A program made the position numbers and the translations under genes. Source: an uncultured Lachnospiraceae bacterium (lineage in GTDB: Bacteria; Bacillota; Clostridia; Lachnospirales; Lachnospiraceae). From it: a DNA stretch of 36,574 nt. The notes beneath the pieces are model-generated. The model searched no databases, was not told where the DNA came from, and saw nothing but the letters and a program-made list of their open reading frames with translations. The stretch spans positions 1 to 36,574 of the forward strand of contig CADCQV010000294.1 in assembly GCA_902803625.1 (NCBI GenBank), given 5' to 3'. Below are positions 16,564 through 24,010 of this stretch, one piece after another (the stretch's first letter is position 1; each line of letters opens with the position of its first letter).

Positions 16564-16590
16564 AGATCCTTCGCTTCGCTCAGGATGACA
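16564..16590 (-). repeat. Full copy of the TGTCATCCTGAG dispersed repeat
   Basis: Reading the minus strand, this 27-base element is identical to the full-length copy at 5034-5060, including GAGCGAAGCGAAGGATCT. It lies between the feoB stop and the start of the Cys-rich peptide gene, inside the presumed operon, where its small hairpin could alter read-through or mRNA decay. Confidence 0.85.
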
Positions 16591-16601
16591 TTAATGCCAC
16601 C

Positions 16602-19067
16602 TTACGCTCCCACCGAGGCTTCCTTCAGGCTGTTTGATTCCTTATAGGGCCTGAAGAGCAGCCAGATGAATACGAGTATAACTATAACCGCGAGTACGCT
16701 TCCTATGATATTGCCTGCACCTGCAAGGGCGCTTCCGATCTGGTATACCACGAAGGATACGAGATAGGCGAAGCCGCACTCATAGCCGATGGCAAACCAG
16801 GTCCATTTCGCATTATTCATTTCCCTTCTGATCGCACCCATAGCTGCGAAGCAGGGAGCACAAAGGAGATTGAAGATAAGGAAGCTTAAGCCCGAAGCCG
16901 AGGTAAATGCTGCGGCAAGTGCTGCCCAGGCAGATCCCTCTCCGCCGTACAGAACACCCATCGTTCCTACTATGTTCTCTTTGGCCACAAGACCTGTTAC
17001 CGAAGCCACAGCAGCCTGCCAGTTACCCCATCCGAGCGGAGTAAAGATAAATGCGATGACTCCTCCGATGGCTGCCAGAATGCTGCCGCCGATCTCTTCT
17101 TCCTCGAGCATGGTGAATATTCCGTCTCTCCAGCCGAAGCGGGACAGGAACCATATCACTACGGTTGACAAAAGGATGATTGTTCCGGCCTTCTTGATAA
17201 AGCTCCAGCCTCTCTCCCACATACTGCGCAGAACATTGATAAGTGTAGGCCAGTGGTATGCAGGAAGCTCCATTACAAAGGGAGCGGGCTCACCGGCAAA
17301 CATCTTTGTCTTTTTAAGTATGATACCCGAACTGATGATAGCTGCGATACCTATAAAATATGCACCTGTGGAAACAACGGCACTTCCGCCGAATATGGCG
17401 CCCGCTATCATTGCTATAAAGGGAACCTTGGCTCCGCAGGGAATGAAGGTGGTAGTCATTATGGTCATACGGCGGTCACGCTCATTTTCAATTGTACGGG
17501 ACGCCATAATGCCGGGAATGCCGCATCCCGTCCCTATTAAGATAGGAATAAAGCTCTTTCCGGAAAGACCGAAGCGGCGGAATACCCTGTCAAGCACAAA
17601 GGCAACCCTTGCCATATAACCGCTGGCTTCCACAAAGGCAAGCAGGAAGAAAAGGACCAGCATCTGGGGCACAAAGCCGAGAACCGCGCCAACACCTGCA
17701 ACAATACCGTCAAGGATAAGGCCCTTCAGCCAGTCCGCACAGTTTACGCTGTCAAGAACACCCTCTACAACTGCCGGTATACCGGGTACCCATATTCCGT
17801 AATCCGCAGGATCGGGCTCCTCAAGGCCGTTCTCTTCAAAATAAGCAACCGCGTCCTTGAAACTCATAGCATTTACATCTTCTCCCGCATCCTCGGGAAC
17901 ACTGTCAAAGTATACCGAGATCTCGCTCTGTTCAAGGGTCTCCTCATCTTCGACCGTATAGCTCACAACATCTTTGTCTGATGAAAAGCTCTTCATAGCC
18001 TCGATATCTGTAGAATCATCAAAGCCCATATAGGCATCCACAGCCTGCATAGCGGCGGTATAATTCTCCCCGGCCTCCTCTGCAGCAGGGGTACCTATTC
18101 CGAACAGATGATAGCCGTCTCCGAAAAGCCCGTCATTTGCCCAGTCTGTAGCAGGAGCACCCACTCCAACCATAGCTATCCAGTAGATCAGGAACATAAC
18201 AACCGCAAAAATAGGAAGTCCCAGGATCCTGTTGGTCACAATCCTGTCTATCTTATCCGAATTGCTGAGTTCTCCGGCATTCTTTTTCTTATAAATCTCC
18301 TTAAGGATATCGGCAATGTAAATATACCGCTCATTGGTGATTATGCTCTCGGCATCATCATCCATCTCCTCCTCTGCCGCTGTAATATCCTTTTCGATAT
18401 GCGCAAGCTTATCCGAAGGAACACTGAGCTTCTCCAGAACCTTTTCGTCTCGTTCGAAGATCTTTATCGAATACCACCTCTGCTGCTCTTCGGGAAGATC
18501 GTGGACTATCGCCTCTTCAATATGTGCAAGGGCATGCTCCACAGGACCGCTGAAGGTATGCATAGGAACCTTTTTCCCGGACCTTGCGGCTTCTATCGCT
18601 GCCTCAGCGGCTTCCAGCGTCTTTTCATCCTTCAACGCGGATATTTCGACTATGCTGCAGCCAAGCTCCTTCGCAAGTGCCTTTGTATCCAGGCTGTCAC
18701 CGTTCTTCCTTACCACATCCATCATATTTATGGCAATGACCACCGGAATGCCCAGCTCGATAAGCTGTGTGGAAAGGTAGAGATTTCTCTCCAGGTTGGT
18801 TCCGTCTATTATATTGAGAATGGCATCAGGGCGTTCCCCGATAAGGTAGTTTCTGGCAACGACCTCTTCCAGAGTGTAGGGGGAAAGGGAATAGATTCCC
18901 GGAAGATCGATTATCTCCACATCCTCATGTTTTTTAAGCTTTCCTTCCTTCTTTTCTACCGTTACACCCGGCCAGTTTCCCACAAACTGGTTTGATCCCG
19001 TTAAGGAATTAAATAATGTGGTTTTCCCGCTGTTCGGGTTACCTGCAAGTGCGATTCTGATACTCAC
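16602..19067 (-). CDS. feoB: Ferrous iron transporter FeoB
   Basis: This is the main membrane component of Fe(II) uptake, with an N-terminal G domain. G1 is GNPNSGKT (residues 9-16), G3 DLPG (54-57), G4 NMMD (114-117), with SAL as G5 near 143. A helical GDI-like region follows to about 275. The two Gate motifs are IGTGCGIPGIMA and FIPCGAKVPFIAM. About ten transmembrane helices are predicted. An extra acidic, soluble segment of roughly 105 residues (about 318-425) sits between the first helix and the Gate region and is not present in E. coli-type FeoB. The GTG start overlaps the feoA stop (GTGA), so translation is coupled. 821 residues is long but within the clostridial range. Confidence 0.95.
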   Translation of the reverse strand: MSIRIALAGNPNSGKTTLFNSLTGSNQFVGNWPGVTVEKKEGKLKKHEDVEIIDLPGIYSLSPYTLEEVVARNYLIGERPDAILNIIDGTNLERNLYLSTQLIELGIPVVIAINMMDVVRKNGDSLDTKALAKELGCSIVEISALKDEKTLEAAEAAIEAARSGKKVPMHTFSGPVEHALAHIEEAIVHDLPEEQQRWYSIKIFERDEKVLEKLSVPSDKLAHIEKDITAAEEEMDDDAESIITNERYIYIADILKEIYKKKNAGELSNSDKIDRIVTNRILGLPIFAVVMFLIYWIAMVGVGAPATDWANDGLFGDGYHLFGIGTPAAEEAGENYTAAMQAVDAYMGFDDSTDIEAMKSFSSDKDVVSYTVEDEETLEQSEISVYFDSVPEDAGEDVNAMSFKDAVAYFEENGLEEPDPADYGIWVPGIPAVVEGVLDSVNCADWLKGLILDGIVAGVGAVLGFVPQMLVLFFLLAFVEASGYMARVAFVLDRVFRRFGLSGKSFIPILIGTGCGIPGIMASRTIENERDRRMTIMTTTFIPCGAKVPFIAMIAGAIFGGSAVVSTGAYFIGIAAIISSGIILKKTKMFAGEPAPFVMELPAYHWPTLINVLRSMWERGWSFIKKAGTIILLSTVVIWFLSRFGWRDGIFTMLEEEEIGGSILAAIGGVIAFIFTPLGWGNWQAAVASVTGLVAKENIVGTMGVLYGGEGSAWAALAAAFTSASGLSFLIFNLLCAPCFAAMGAIRREMNNAKWTWFAIGYECGFAYLVSFVVYQIGSALAGAGNIIGSVLAVIVILVFIWLLFRPYKESNSLKEASVGA

Positions 19068-19297
19068 TTCTCCACCTCCGTCACTTCAACCATCTCCGCA
19101 TCCGCTTTTCTCAATGAAAGCTCATATCCGCGGACCGTTATCTCAACAGGGTCTCCCAGCGGCGCAACCTTCCGGACATATACGCTGGTCCCTTTGGTTA
19201 TTCCCATATCCATGATCCGCCTTTTTATGGCGCCCTCACCGTGTATCTTTACCACGGTAACGGTATCTCCGATCTTCACATCCCTCAAAGTGTTCAT
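19064..19297 (-). CDS. feoA: FeoA protein (copy adjoining feoB)
   Basis: This is a small cytosolic SH3-like protein that supports FeoB-dependent Fe(II) uptake. The 77-residue sequence has the family pattern GDTVTVVKIHGEGAIKRRIMDMGITKGTSV, followed by PLGDPVEITVRGYELSLRK. It is one of two FeoA paralogues in tandem. Its stop overlaps the feoB GTG start. An AGGAGAG motif precedes ATG 19297 closely. Having two FeoA genes before one feoB is common in Clostridia; the separate roles are not established. Confidence 0.93.
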   Translation of the reverse strand: MNTLRDVKIGDTVTVVKIHGEGAIKRRIMDMGITKGTSVYVRKVAPLGDPVEITVRGYELSLRKADAEMVEVTEVEK

Positions 19298-19364
19298 CTT
19301 TCTCTCCTTATAAAATATGTTTACTGTTCCGGCTCCCCACGGGTATTTCCGTTTTCCCGGAAAG

Positions 19365-19577
19365 TCAGACCATTACCTTCTTCGCCAGGGCTTCATCAAG
19401 TGCGATCCTTGATTCCTTCACCTTTACTATCACATTCCCCCCGACTGTGCTTATAAGCACCACACTTCCCCCCTGGGTAAAGCCCATATCCTCAAGATGT
19501 CTTCTTACCTCAGGGCTTCCTCCTATTCTTTTTATAATGTTCTCTTTGCCCGGCTCGGCAAGAATAAGTGGCAGCAT
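19365..19577 (-). CDS. feoA: FeoA protein (second, promoter-proximal copy)
   Basis: This FeoA-domain protein of 70 residues contains IIKRIGGSPEVRRHLEDMGF, GGSVVLIS, and NVIVKVKESRIALDEALAKKV, all FeoA-like. I place the start at ATG 19577, with GGGGG about 11 bases upstream. A GTG at 19598 would add seven residues but would sit at the ribosome site itself. It is the first gene of the feo operon, 67 bases ahead of the other feoA, and lies directly behind the promoter and operator described at 19605-19650. Confidence 0.9.
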   Translation of the reverse strand: MLPLILAEPGKENIIKRIGGSPEVRRHLEDMGFTQGGSVVLISTVGGNVIVKVKESRIALDEALAKKVMV

Positions 19578-19604
19578 ATGATTGTTAACCCCCTTCACCT
19601 TCCG

Positions 19605-19620
19605 TTAGTCCTCTCTAACC
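19605..19620. promoter_or_regulatory. DtxR-like operator overlapping the feo transcription start
   Basis: GTTAG and CTAAC form a perfect inverted repeat with a 6-base centre. The arms match the outer part of DtxR/IdeR-type iron boxes, which contain TTAG...CTAA. On the minus strand it lies just after the -10 box, across the expected start site. Bound regulator would therefore block feo transcription when iron is sufficient. The DtxR-family gene beside it is the obvious candidate. Confidence 0.6.
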
Positions 19621-19621
19621 T

Positions 19622-19650
19622 GTTATAACTCCGCCCCCTTTTTTTGTCAA
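19622..19650 (-). promoter_or_regulatory. Sigma-70-type promoter of the feo operon
   Basis: On the minus strand TTGACA (19645-19650) and TATAAC (19622-19627) are separated by exactly 17 bases, a near-consensus housekeeping promoter. It faces the two feoA genes and feoB. The spacer contains an A-tract next to a G-tract. A strong core promoter with an operator just downstream suggests control by repression. Confidence 0.8.
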
Positions 19651-19655
19651 GATAG

Positions 19656-19667
19656 TTTGGAACCAAA
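19656..19667. promoter_or_regulatory. Short palindrome between the feo promoter and the regulator gene
   Basis: TTTGG and CCAAA form an inverted repeat with a 2-base centre, six bases upstream of the feo -35 box and about 105 bases before the regulator start. It could be a second regulator site or an autoregulatory site, but the arms are short and chance is possible. Confidence 0.3.
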
Positions 19668-19771
19668 GTTAAATATTTTTAATTTGAGTTTAAATTGCAG
19701 CGTTTTTGTGGTATCATCCAGAAGAACCTTCCCGATCCTTCGCCAAAAATGGATTATATCAGGAGTAATTT

Positions 19772-20146
19772 ATGAACGTGGAAAAAACCATAGAAGATTA
19801 TCTGGAAGCTATACTTATGATAAAGGAAAAGCAGGGCTATGTGCGTTCCATTGATGTGGCGGAGCATCTCGGGGTCACGAAGCCCAGCGTAACCTATTCC
19901 ACAAAGAGACTTAAGGAAAAAGGGTATCTCACAAGCGACCACGCAGGTATGCTGGTTCTCACGGATTCCGGACTGGAGATCGCAGACAGAACCTATACCA
20001 GGCACAAGACCCTGACAAAGTTCTTTACACAGCTGGGGGTGGATCCGGATGTGGCCAGGGAAGATGCCTGCAAAATAGAGCATGACCTAAGTGAAGAAAC
20101 CTTTCAGGCACTTTGCAGGCACGCAAAGCTGGAGCTCTCGGAGTGA
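19772..20146 (+). CDS. DtxR-family metal-dependent repressor
   Basis: This is a 124-residue regulator with an N-terminal winged helix (about 1-65, including VRSIDVAEHLGVTKPSVTYSTKRL) and a metal-binding dimerisation domain. It lacks the C-terminal SH3-like domain of full-length DtxR/IdeR. By alignment the metal ligands are Asp9, Glu12, His78, Cys100, Glu103 and His104. Asp9 is the MntR-type residue, while Cys100 is the DtxR/IdeR-type residue, so metal choice is not obvious. Divergent placement from the feo operon argues for iron sensing. A weak AGGAG lies upstream of ATG. The MATE and HD genes follow on the same strand. Confidence 0.9.
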   Translation: MNVEKTIEDYLEAILMIKEKQGYVRSIDVAEHLGVTKPSVTYSTKRLKEKGYLTSDHAGMLVLTDSGLEIADRTYTRHKTLTKFFTQLGVDPDVAREDACKIEHDLSEETFQALCRHAKLELSE

Positions 20147-20204
20147 GAGCCACGCTTATGATAAGAGGATCCCGGATCATTGAAAGGAGCGGCATCCGCA
20201 GGTA

Positions 20205-21563
20205 ATGGCAGTCCGAAAAGAAAACAGGATGGGCGTCCTGCCCGTTAAGCAGCTCATCGTATTAATGTCCCTGCCCATGATGATCTCCATGCTGGTGCAG
20301 GCACTGTATAATGTTGTTGACAGTATTTTTGTATCCCAGATAAATGAAAACGCTCTTACGGCGGTCACTCTTGCCTTCCCTATGCAGAACCTGATGATAG
20401 CAGTGGGGAGCGGAACCGGTGTCGGTATCAATGCACTTCTCTCCCGTTCACTCGGCGAGAAACGCTACGACCGCTCGGATGCTGCGGCGAATATGGGAAT
20501 ACTGCTGACCTTTTTCAGCTATATTCTCTTCCTTATAATAGGTATACTGTTTTCCCGCAGCTTTATAATGACCCAGACAGGCGAAAAGGAGATTCTGGAA
20601 TACGGGGCTGTTTATCTTAGGATAGTAAGCTGTCTGTCCATTGGTCTCTTCTTCCAGATGACCTTTGAACGTCTTCTGCAGTCTACCGGCCGGAGCTTTT
20701 ACAGTATGGTCTCCCAGGCAACTGGTGCTATAATCAATATTATCTTTGACCCGATACTGATCTTCGGTCTTTTCGGTTTCCCGAAAATGGGAGTTGCAGG
20801 TGCAGCACTCGCCACCATCTTCGGACAGTCTGTTGCGGCCCTGCTGGGTCTTTTCCTGAATCTGAAATACAACAGTGATATCAGTCTTTCGATAAAGAAG
20901 GTATTGAATATAGACGGTTCTGTGATAAAGGAGATCTATATGGTGGGAATCCCTTCCATATTAATGATATCCATAGGCTCTGTAATGACCTATCTTATCA
21001 ACAGGATCCTTATCGTATTCTCAACCACTGCAGCAGCCGTATTCGGTGCATACTTCAAGCTTCAGAGCTTCTTCTTTATGCCCGTATTCGGTCTGAATAA
21101 CGGGGTTATCCCGGTTCTTGCATACAATTACGGAGCAAGGAAAAAGGAACGCATAAAGGAAACTCTTAAATTCTCCATTACGCTCGCAGTTTGCATTATG
21201 TTAACCGGAACTATCATCTTTGAATTATTTCCCGACAGGCTCCTCGGCTTCTTCAATGCGTCGGAGGAAATGCTTGCGATCGGTATCCCTGCCTTAAGGA
21301 TACTGGGTCTCATATTCCCGTTCGCCGGAGCCTGTATTGCCATGGGCTCCATATTCCAGGCTTTTTCAGAAAGCATATATTCGCTTATAATATCCGTCGG
21401 AAGGCAGCTTGTCCTTCTGATACCCGCTGCCTGGCTTTTGTCCCTTACGGGAGTCGTGGATAATGTGTGGTGGGCATTCCCCATTGCAGAGATCGGCTCC
21501 TTCATACTTTCAACTGTGTTTTTCCGGCGTCTTATGAAAAAAGTATCCGCGGAGCTGTCATGA
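20205..21563 (+). CDS. MATE-family efflux transporter
   Basis: This is a multidrug-and-toxin-extrusion type antiporter of 452 residues with about twelve transmembrane helices in two homologous halves. The first half begins PVKQLIVLMSLPMMISMLVQALYNVVDSIFVSQI and the second half ...GIPSILMISIGSVMTYLINRIL. These match the MATE fold. The substrate is unknown, and coupling could be Na+ or H+. ATG 20205 is preceded by AAAGGAG at a somewhat long distance; ATG 20229 is an alternative. It follows the DtxR-type regulator by 58 bases. Its stop overlaps the HD gene start by four bases (ATGA), suggesting coupled translation. Confidence 0.93.
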   Translation: MAVRKENRMGVLPVKQLIVLMSLPMMISMLVQALYNVVDSIFVSQINENALTAVTLAFPMQNLMIAVGSGTGVGINALLSRSLGEKRYDRSDAAANMGILLTFFSYILFLIIGILFSRSFIMTQTGEKEILEYGAVYLRIVSCLSIGLFFQMTFERLLQSTGRSFYSMVSQATGAIINIIFDPILIFGLFGFPKMGVAGAALATIFGQSVAALLGLFLNLKYNSDISLSIKKVLNIDGSVIKEIYMVGIPSILMISIGSVMTYLINRILIVFSTTAAAVFGAYFKLQSFFFMPVFGLNNGVIPVLAYNYGARKKERIKETLKFSITLAVCIMLTGTIIFELFPDRLLGFFNASEEMLAIGIPALRILGLIFPFAGACIAMGSIFQAFSESIYSLIISVGRQLVLLIPAAWLLSLTGVVDNVWWAFPIAEIGSFILSTVFFRRLMKKVSAELS

Positions 21564-22045
21564 ACGATCATTTTAAGCAGGAAATCAGTCTTGTCCTTCG
21601 AAGCAGTGTTTTTTCGAGACTAAAGGGGCAGGAGCATCATATCAATACCACTCTTGACCGGCACATTATCTCGGTAACTCTGGTCTGTGGCAGGATTGCC
21701 TCATTTTTAAGGAGATTCGGAATCCGGCTAAGTGAAGAGGAGCTGATAATCGCGGCCCTTTGCCATGATCTGGGCCTGTCGGACAGACATAATAAGAATG
21801 TTTTCCCGACCCACCGTGATCTGGCGCTTAATCATGGAAAAAGAAGCGTGTATTACGCAAAGGAGATCCTTGGAAAGGATTTTACCGAAATGGAAGAAGA
21901 AATCGTAAGGCAGCATATGTTTCCGATGCTGTCCCCGCCCAGATACTTTGAGGGCTGGATACTGATAACCGCTGACAAATTCTGTACTGTCAAGGATTTT
22001 CTGGGAAGTGCGTTTTACAGTTTACCTTTTCATAAGAATTCTTAA
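21560..22045 (+). CDS. HD-domain protein, putative phosphohydrolase
   Basis: This 161-residue protein carries the HD metal-site pattern: an early His-containing helix (DRHIISVTLVCGRIA), then CHDLGLSD, then NHGKRSVYYA, and finally RQHMFP. These are the expected divalent-metal ligands of the HD superfamily (phosphatases and phosphodiesterases). The substrate is unknown. The start is ATG 21560, overlapping the MATE stop. The C-terminal sequence ILITADKFCTVKDFLG is reminiscent of small clostridial HD proteins. The stop codon lies within an AT-rich double palindrome (AAGAATTCTTAAGAA), and a terminator follows about 140 bases later. Confidence 0.8.
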   Translation: MNDHFKQEISLVLRSSVFSRLKGQEHHINTTLDRHIISVTLVCGRIASFLRRFGIRLSEEELIIAALCHDLGLSDRHNKNVFPTHRDLALNHGKRSVYYAKEILGKDFTEMEEEIVRQHMFPMLSPPRYFEGWILITADKFCTVKDFLGSAFYSLPFHKNS

Positions 22046-22185
22046 GAAATTCTTTTGTTCAAAGACACAAACCGTTTTCAAAGAAATCGATTTTTAGACA
22101 TAGTTTCCCTGTATCATATGTTTCATAAAAGAAATGCGATTTAACTTTTTCATAACTCTCCTAAAAACAGTTAATTACTCCCTCT

Positions 22186-22213
22186 AAGCCCGCAATTGTG
22201 CCGCGGGCTTTTT
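22186..22213 (+). terminator. Intrinsic terminator after the HD gene
   Basis: AAGCCCGC and GCGGGCTT form an 8-base GC-rich stem around a 9-base loop, followed by TTT and a T-rich stretch. It closes the plus-strand DtxR-MATE-HD unit and sits between convergent genes. The A-rich bases on the other side are too sparse to make it clearly bidirectional. The 140 bases between the HD stop and this hairpin are AT-rich and hold no gene that I see. Confidence 0.75.
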
Positions 22214-22253
22214 GGTTTAAGAAAAACACCGCTGCAGGGAAAAAGAGTATTCC

Positions 22254-23180
22254 TTAAACCTCTTCAAAGAAGGTGTCGGGATTTTCACTGTCAAACTGCT
22301 CGTTCGCAAACATCACCGTTACCAGATCCCTGTCCTTCTCAAGATTGGTAATGCTGTGCGTGTACCCCGGCAGCATTATGACAGCTCTCATATCCTCACC
22401 TCTTACTTCAAAGTTCAATACCCTGTCACTTCCTATCTTCCTCAATCTGATGAGACCGTGACCCGATACAACGATAAATATCTCCCATTTAGTATTATGC
22501 CAATGCTGTCCCCTTGTTACACCGGGCTTTGCAATATTAACGGATACCTGCCCGCAGCTTTCGGTTTTAATCAGCTCACTGAAGACCCCTCTGTTATCCG
22601 TATTCATTTTGACGGGATATGACATCTTTTTTTCGGGAAGGTATGAGAGATAGAGTGAATACAGCTTATAGGAAAAGCTGTCCCGCGGCATTTCCCGGAT
22701 AAAAAGCGTACTGTTCAGCCTGCTGAATGCTTCCAGAGCCTCAATAACAGAATCCACGGTAACCTTATAGGTTTTGGGGAGGATCTCTTCGCCCGTCTTT
22801 CCCTCCAGTGTGTCCAGAACCGTCTTTATCAGATCCTCGATGAAAAGGAGCTCCAGCACCTCTCCGTCAGAATAGCCGGGACGCTCTGCTGCTCCTGCCG
22901 CTGCTTCACAGAGCCTTTGCATAAGGGAGCCCGAATCGTCCCATTTCCCGATTAACATTGGAGTTCTGTAGCAAAGGATCTCTTTTCCTTCGTTTCTAAC
23001 CCGTAAAAAGCTGTCGTCATCGGAAGGCAGGATTATCAGCGTATCCCCTCCTTCAACGTCTGAAACCGAGCTTATCGACAGCTCTGCCCTGCTGCGGTTC
23101 CTTCCGTCGCAGATTGCCTGAAGGTTTTCCAGAAAATTCTTTTTTATAAACCCGTCTTTTCCCAAAACCGAAATCTTCAT
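22254..23180 (-). CDS. CapF-like protein: shortened dehydrogenase domain plus intact cupin
   Basis: The C-terminal part (about residues 190-308) matches the cupin of CapF/WbjC-type UDP-sugar enzymes: DNRGVFSELIKTE, GQVSVNIAKPG, RGQHWHNTKWEIF and GYTHSI. Metal-binding His227, His229, Glu234 and a His near 278 are kept. The N-terminal part should be a short-chain dehydrogenase, but only its edges remain: a degenerate VLGKDGFIKKNF in place of the Rossmann loop, then ILPSDDD, then TPMLIGKWDDS. The middle segment with the catalytic Tyr-x-x-x-Lys is missing, about 50-60 residues. The protein is about 308 residues against roughly 370 for CapF. ATG 23180 overlaps the radical SAM stop (TGATG), tying it to the AmmeMemoRadiSam operon. 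Confidence 0.82.
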   Translation of the reverse strand: MKISVLGKDGFIKKNFLENLQAICDGRNRSRAELSISSVSDVEGGDTLIILPSDDDSFLRVRNEGKEILCYRTPMLIGKWDDSGSLMQRLCEAAAGAAERPGYSDGEVLELLFIEDLIKTVLDTLEGKTGEEILPKTYKVTVDSVIEALEAFSRLNSTLFIREMPRDSFSYKLYSLYLSYLPEKKMSYPVKMNTDNRGVFSELIKTESCGQVSVNIAKPGVTRGQHWHNTKWEIFIVVSGHGLIRLRKIGSDRVLNFEVRGEDMRAVIMLPGYTHSITNLEKDRDLVTVMFANEQFDSENPDTFFEEV

Positions 23181-24010
23181 CACACATTCCCTTCATACAC
23201 GTATTCGAGGCTTTCCCTGGCAGCGTCCGCAAGGGTAAAGATAAGCCCCCTGTCCGTTGCTTCTCTGTCCGTCATATTGTACTGCGGGAAAAATCTGGAT
23301 ATGTGGTAAGGGATCTCTTTTCCCTTACCGCCTTTTAGTCCTGCAATCCAGGAGGCAATCTCACGGATCTCCCCGGCTGTATCATTGATGCCCGGAACGA
23401 TCAGCGTCGTGATCTCCATATGACAGCTCTCTGCCGCTTCCTCAATAAAGCTCAGGGTCTGATGGAGGTCTCCCTTAAGAACATCCCTGTATATCTCCTC
23501 CGAAAAGGATTTGAGATCTATATTCATGGCATCGATAAAGGGAAGGATCTCCCGGAGTATCGGTAACTCCGCGGTACCGTTTGAAACCAGCACATTTTTC
23601 ATACCGGCTCTTTTTACGAGACGGGCAGTATCCCGCACAAATTCATATCCCACCAGGGCCTCATTATAGGTATATGCGACCCCTATATTCCCGTTCTTTC
23701 TTTCCCTTTCCGCAACGCTTAAGATCCACTCGGGATCAACCCTGTCAAAACCCCTGTCATCCGTCTGGGATATCTCAAAGTTCTGGCAGAAGGGACAGCG
23801 GAGATTGCAGCCGTAGGAGCCTAAGGACAATATCCGGCTCCCAGGGAAAAACCGGTATAGCGGCTTCTTTTCTATGGGGTCAAGAGCAAGGGAGGTAATA
23901 ACACCGTAATTCTTTGCTTCTATCCTTCCGCCCTTATTGTGTCTCGCCCTGCAGTAGCCTGTCTGACCCTCTTTAAGGTCGCAGTGACGGAAGCATACCT
24001 CACACCTCAT
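23180..24010 (-). CDS. AmmeMemoRadiSam system radical SAM enzyme
   Basis: This 276-residue radical SAM protein binds a [4Fe-4S] cluster through C68-x3-C72-x2-C75 (GCNLRCPFC). It starts with a second Cys group, C3, C6, C10 and C20 (RCEVCFRHCDLKEGQTGYC), typical of this family and perhaps holding metal. DPIEKKPLYRFFPGS is another family landmark. The reaction is unknown for the whole family. The frame is open for 36 codons upstream, but ATG 24010 gives the usual N terminus. It overlaps the MEMO-AMMECR1 stop by 11 bases, so translation is coupled. Together the two genes form the conserved AmmeMemoRadiSam pair. Confidence 0.92.
   Translation of the reverse strand: MRCEVCFRHCDLKEGQTGYCRARHNKGGRIEAKNYGVITSLALDPIEKKPLYRFFPGSRILSLGSYGCNLRCPFCQNFEISQTDDRGFDRVDPEWILSVAERERKNGNIGVAYTYNEALVGYEFVRDTARLVKRAGMKNVLVSNGTAELPILREILPFIDAMNIDLKSFSEEIYRDVLKGDLHQTLSFIEEAAESCHMEITTLIVPGINDTAGEIREIASWIAGLKGGKGKEIPYHISRFFPQYNMTDREATDRGLIFTLADAARESLEYVYEGNV

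Noticed and set aside
18108..18995. A 295-codon plus-strand frame inside feoB
   Set aside because: Antisense to the FeoB G domain; repeated basic and hydrophobic runs are artefacts of the other strand.
21467..21559. An upstream start for the HD protein, inside the MATE gene
   Set aside because: ATG 21560 overlaps the MATE stop as ATGA, and the added residues would be antisense-free but unrelated to HD proteins.
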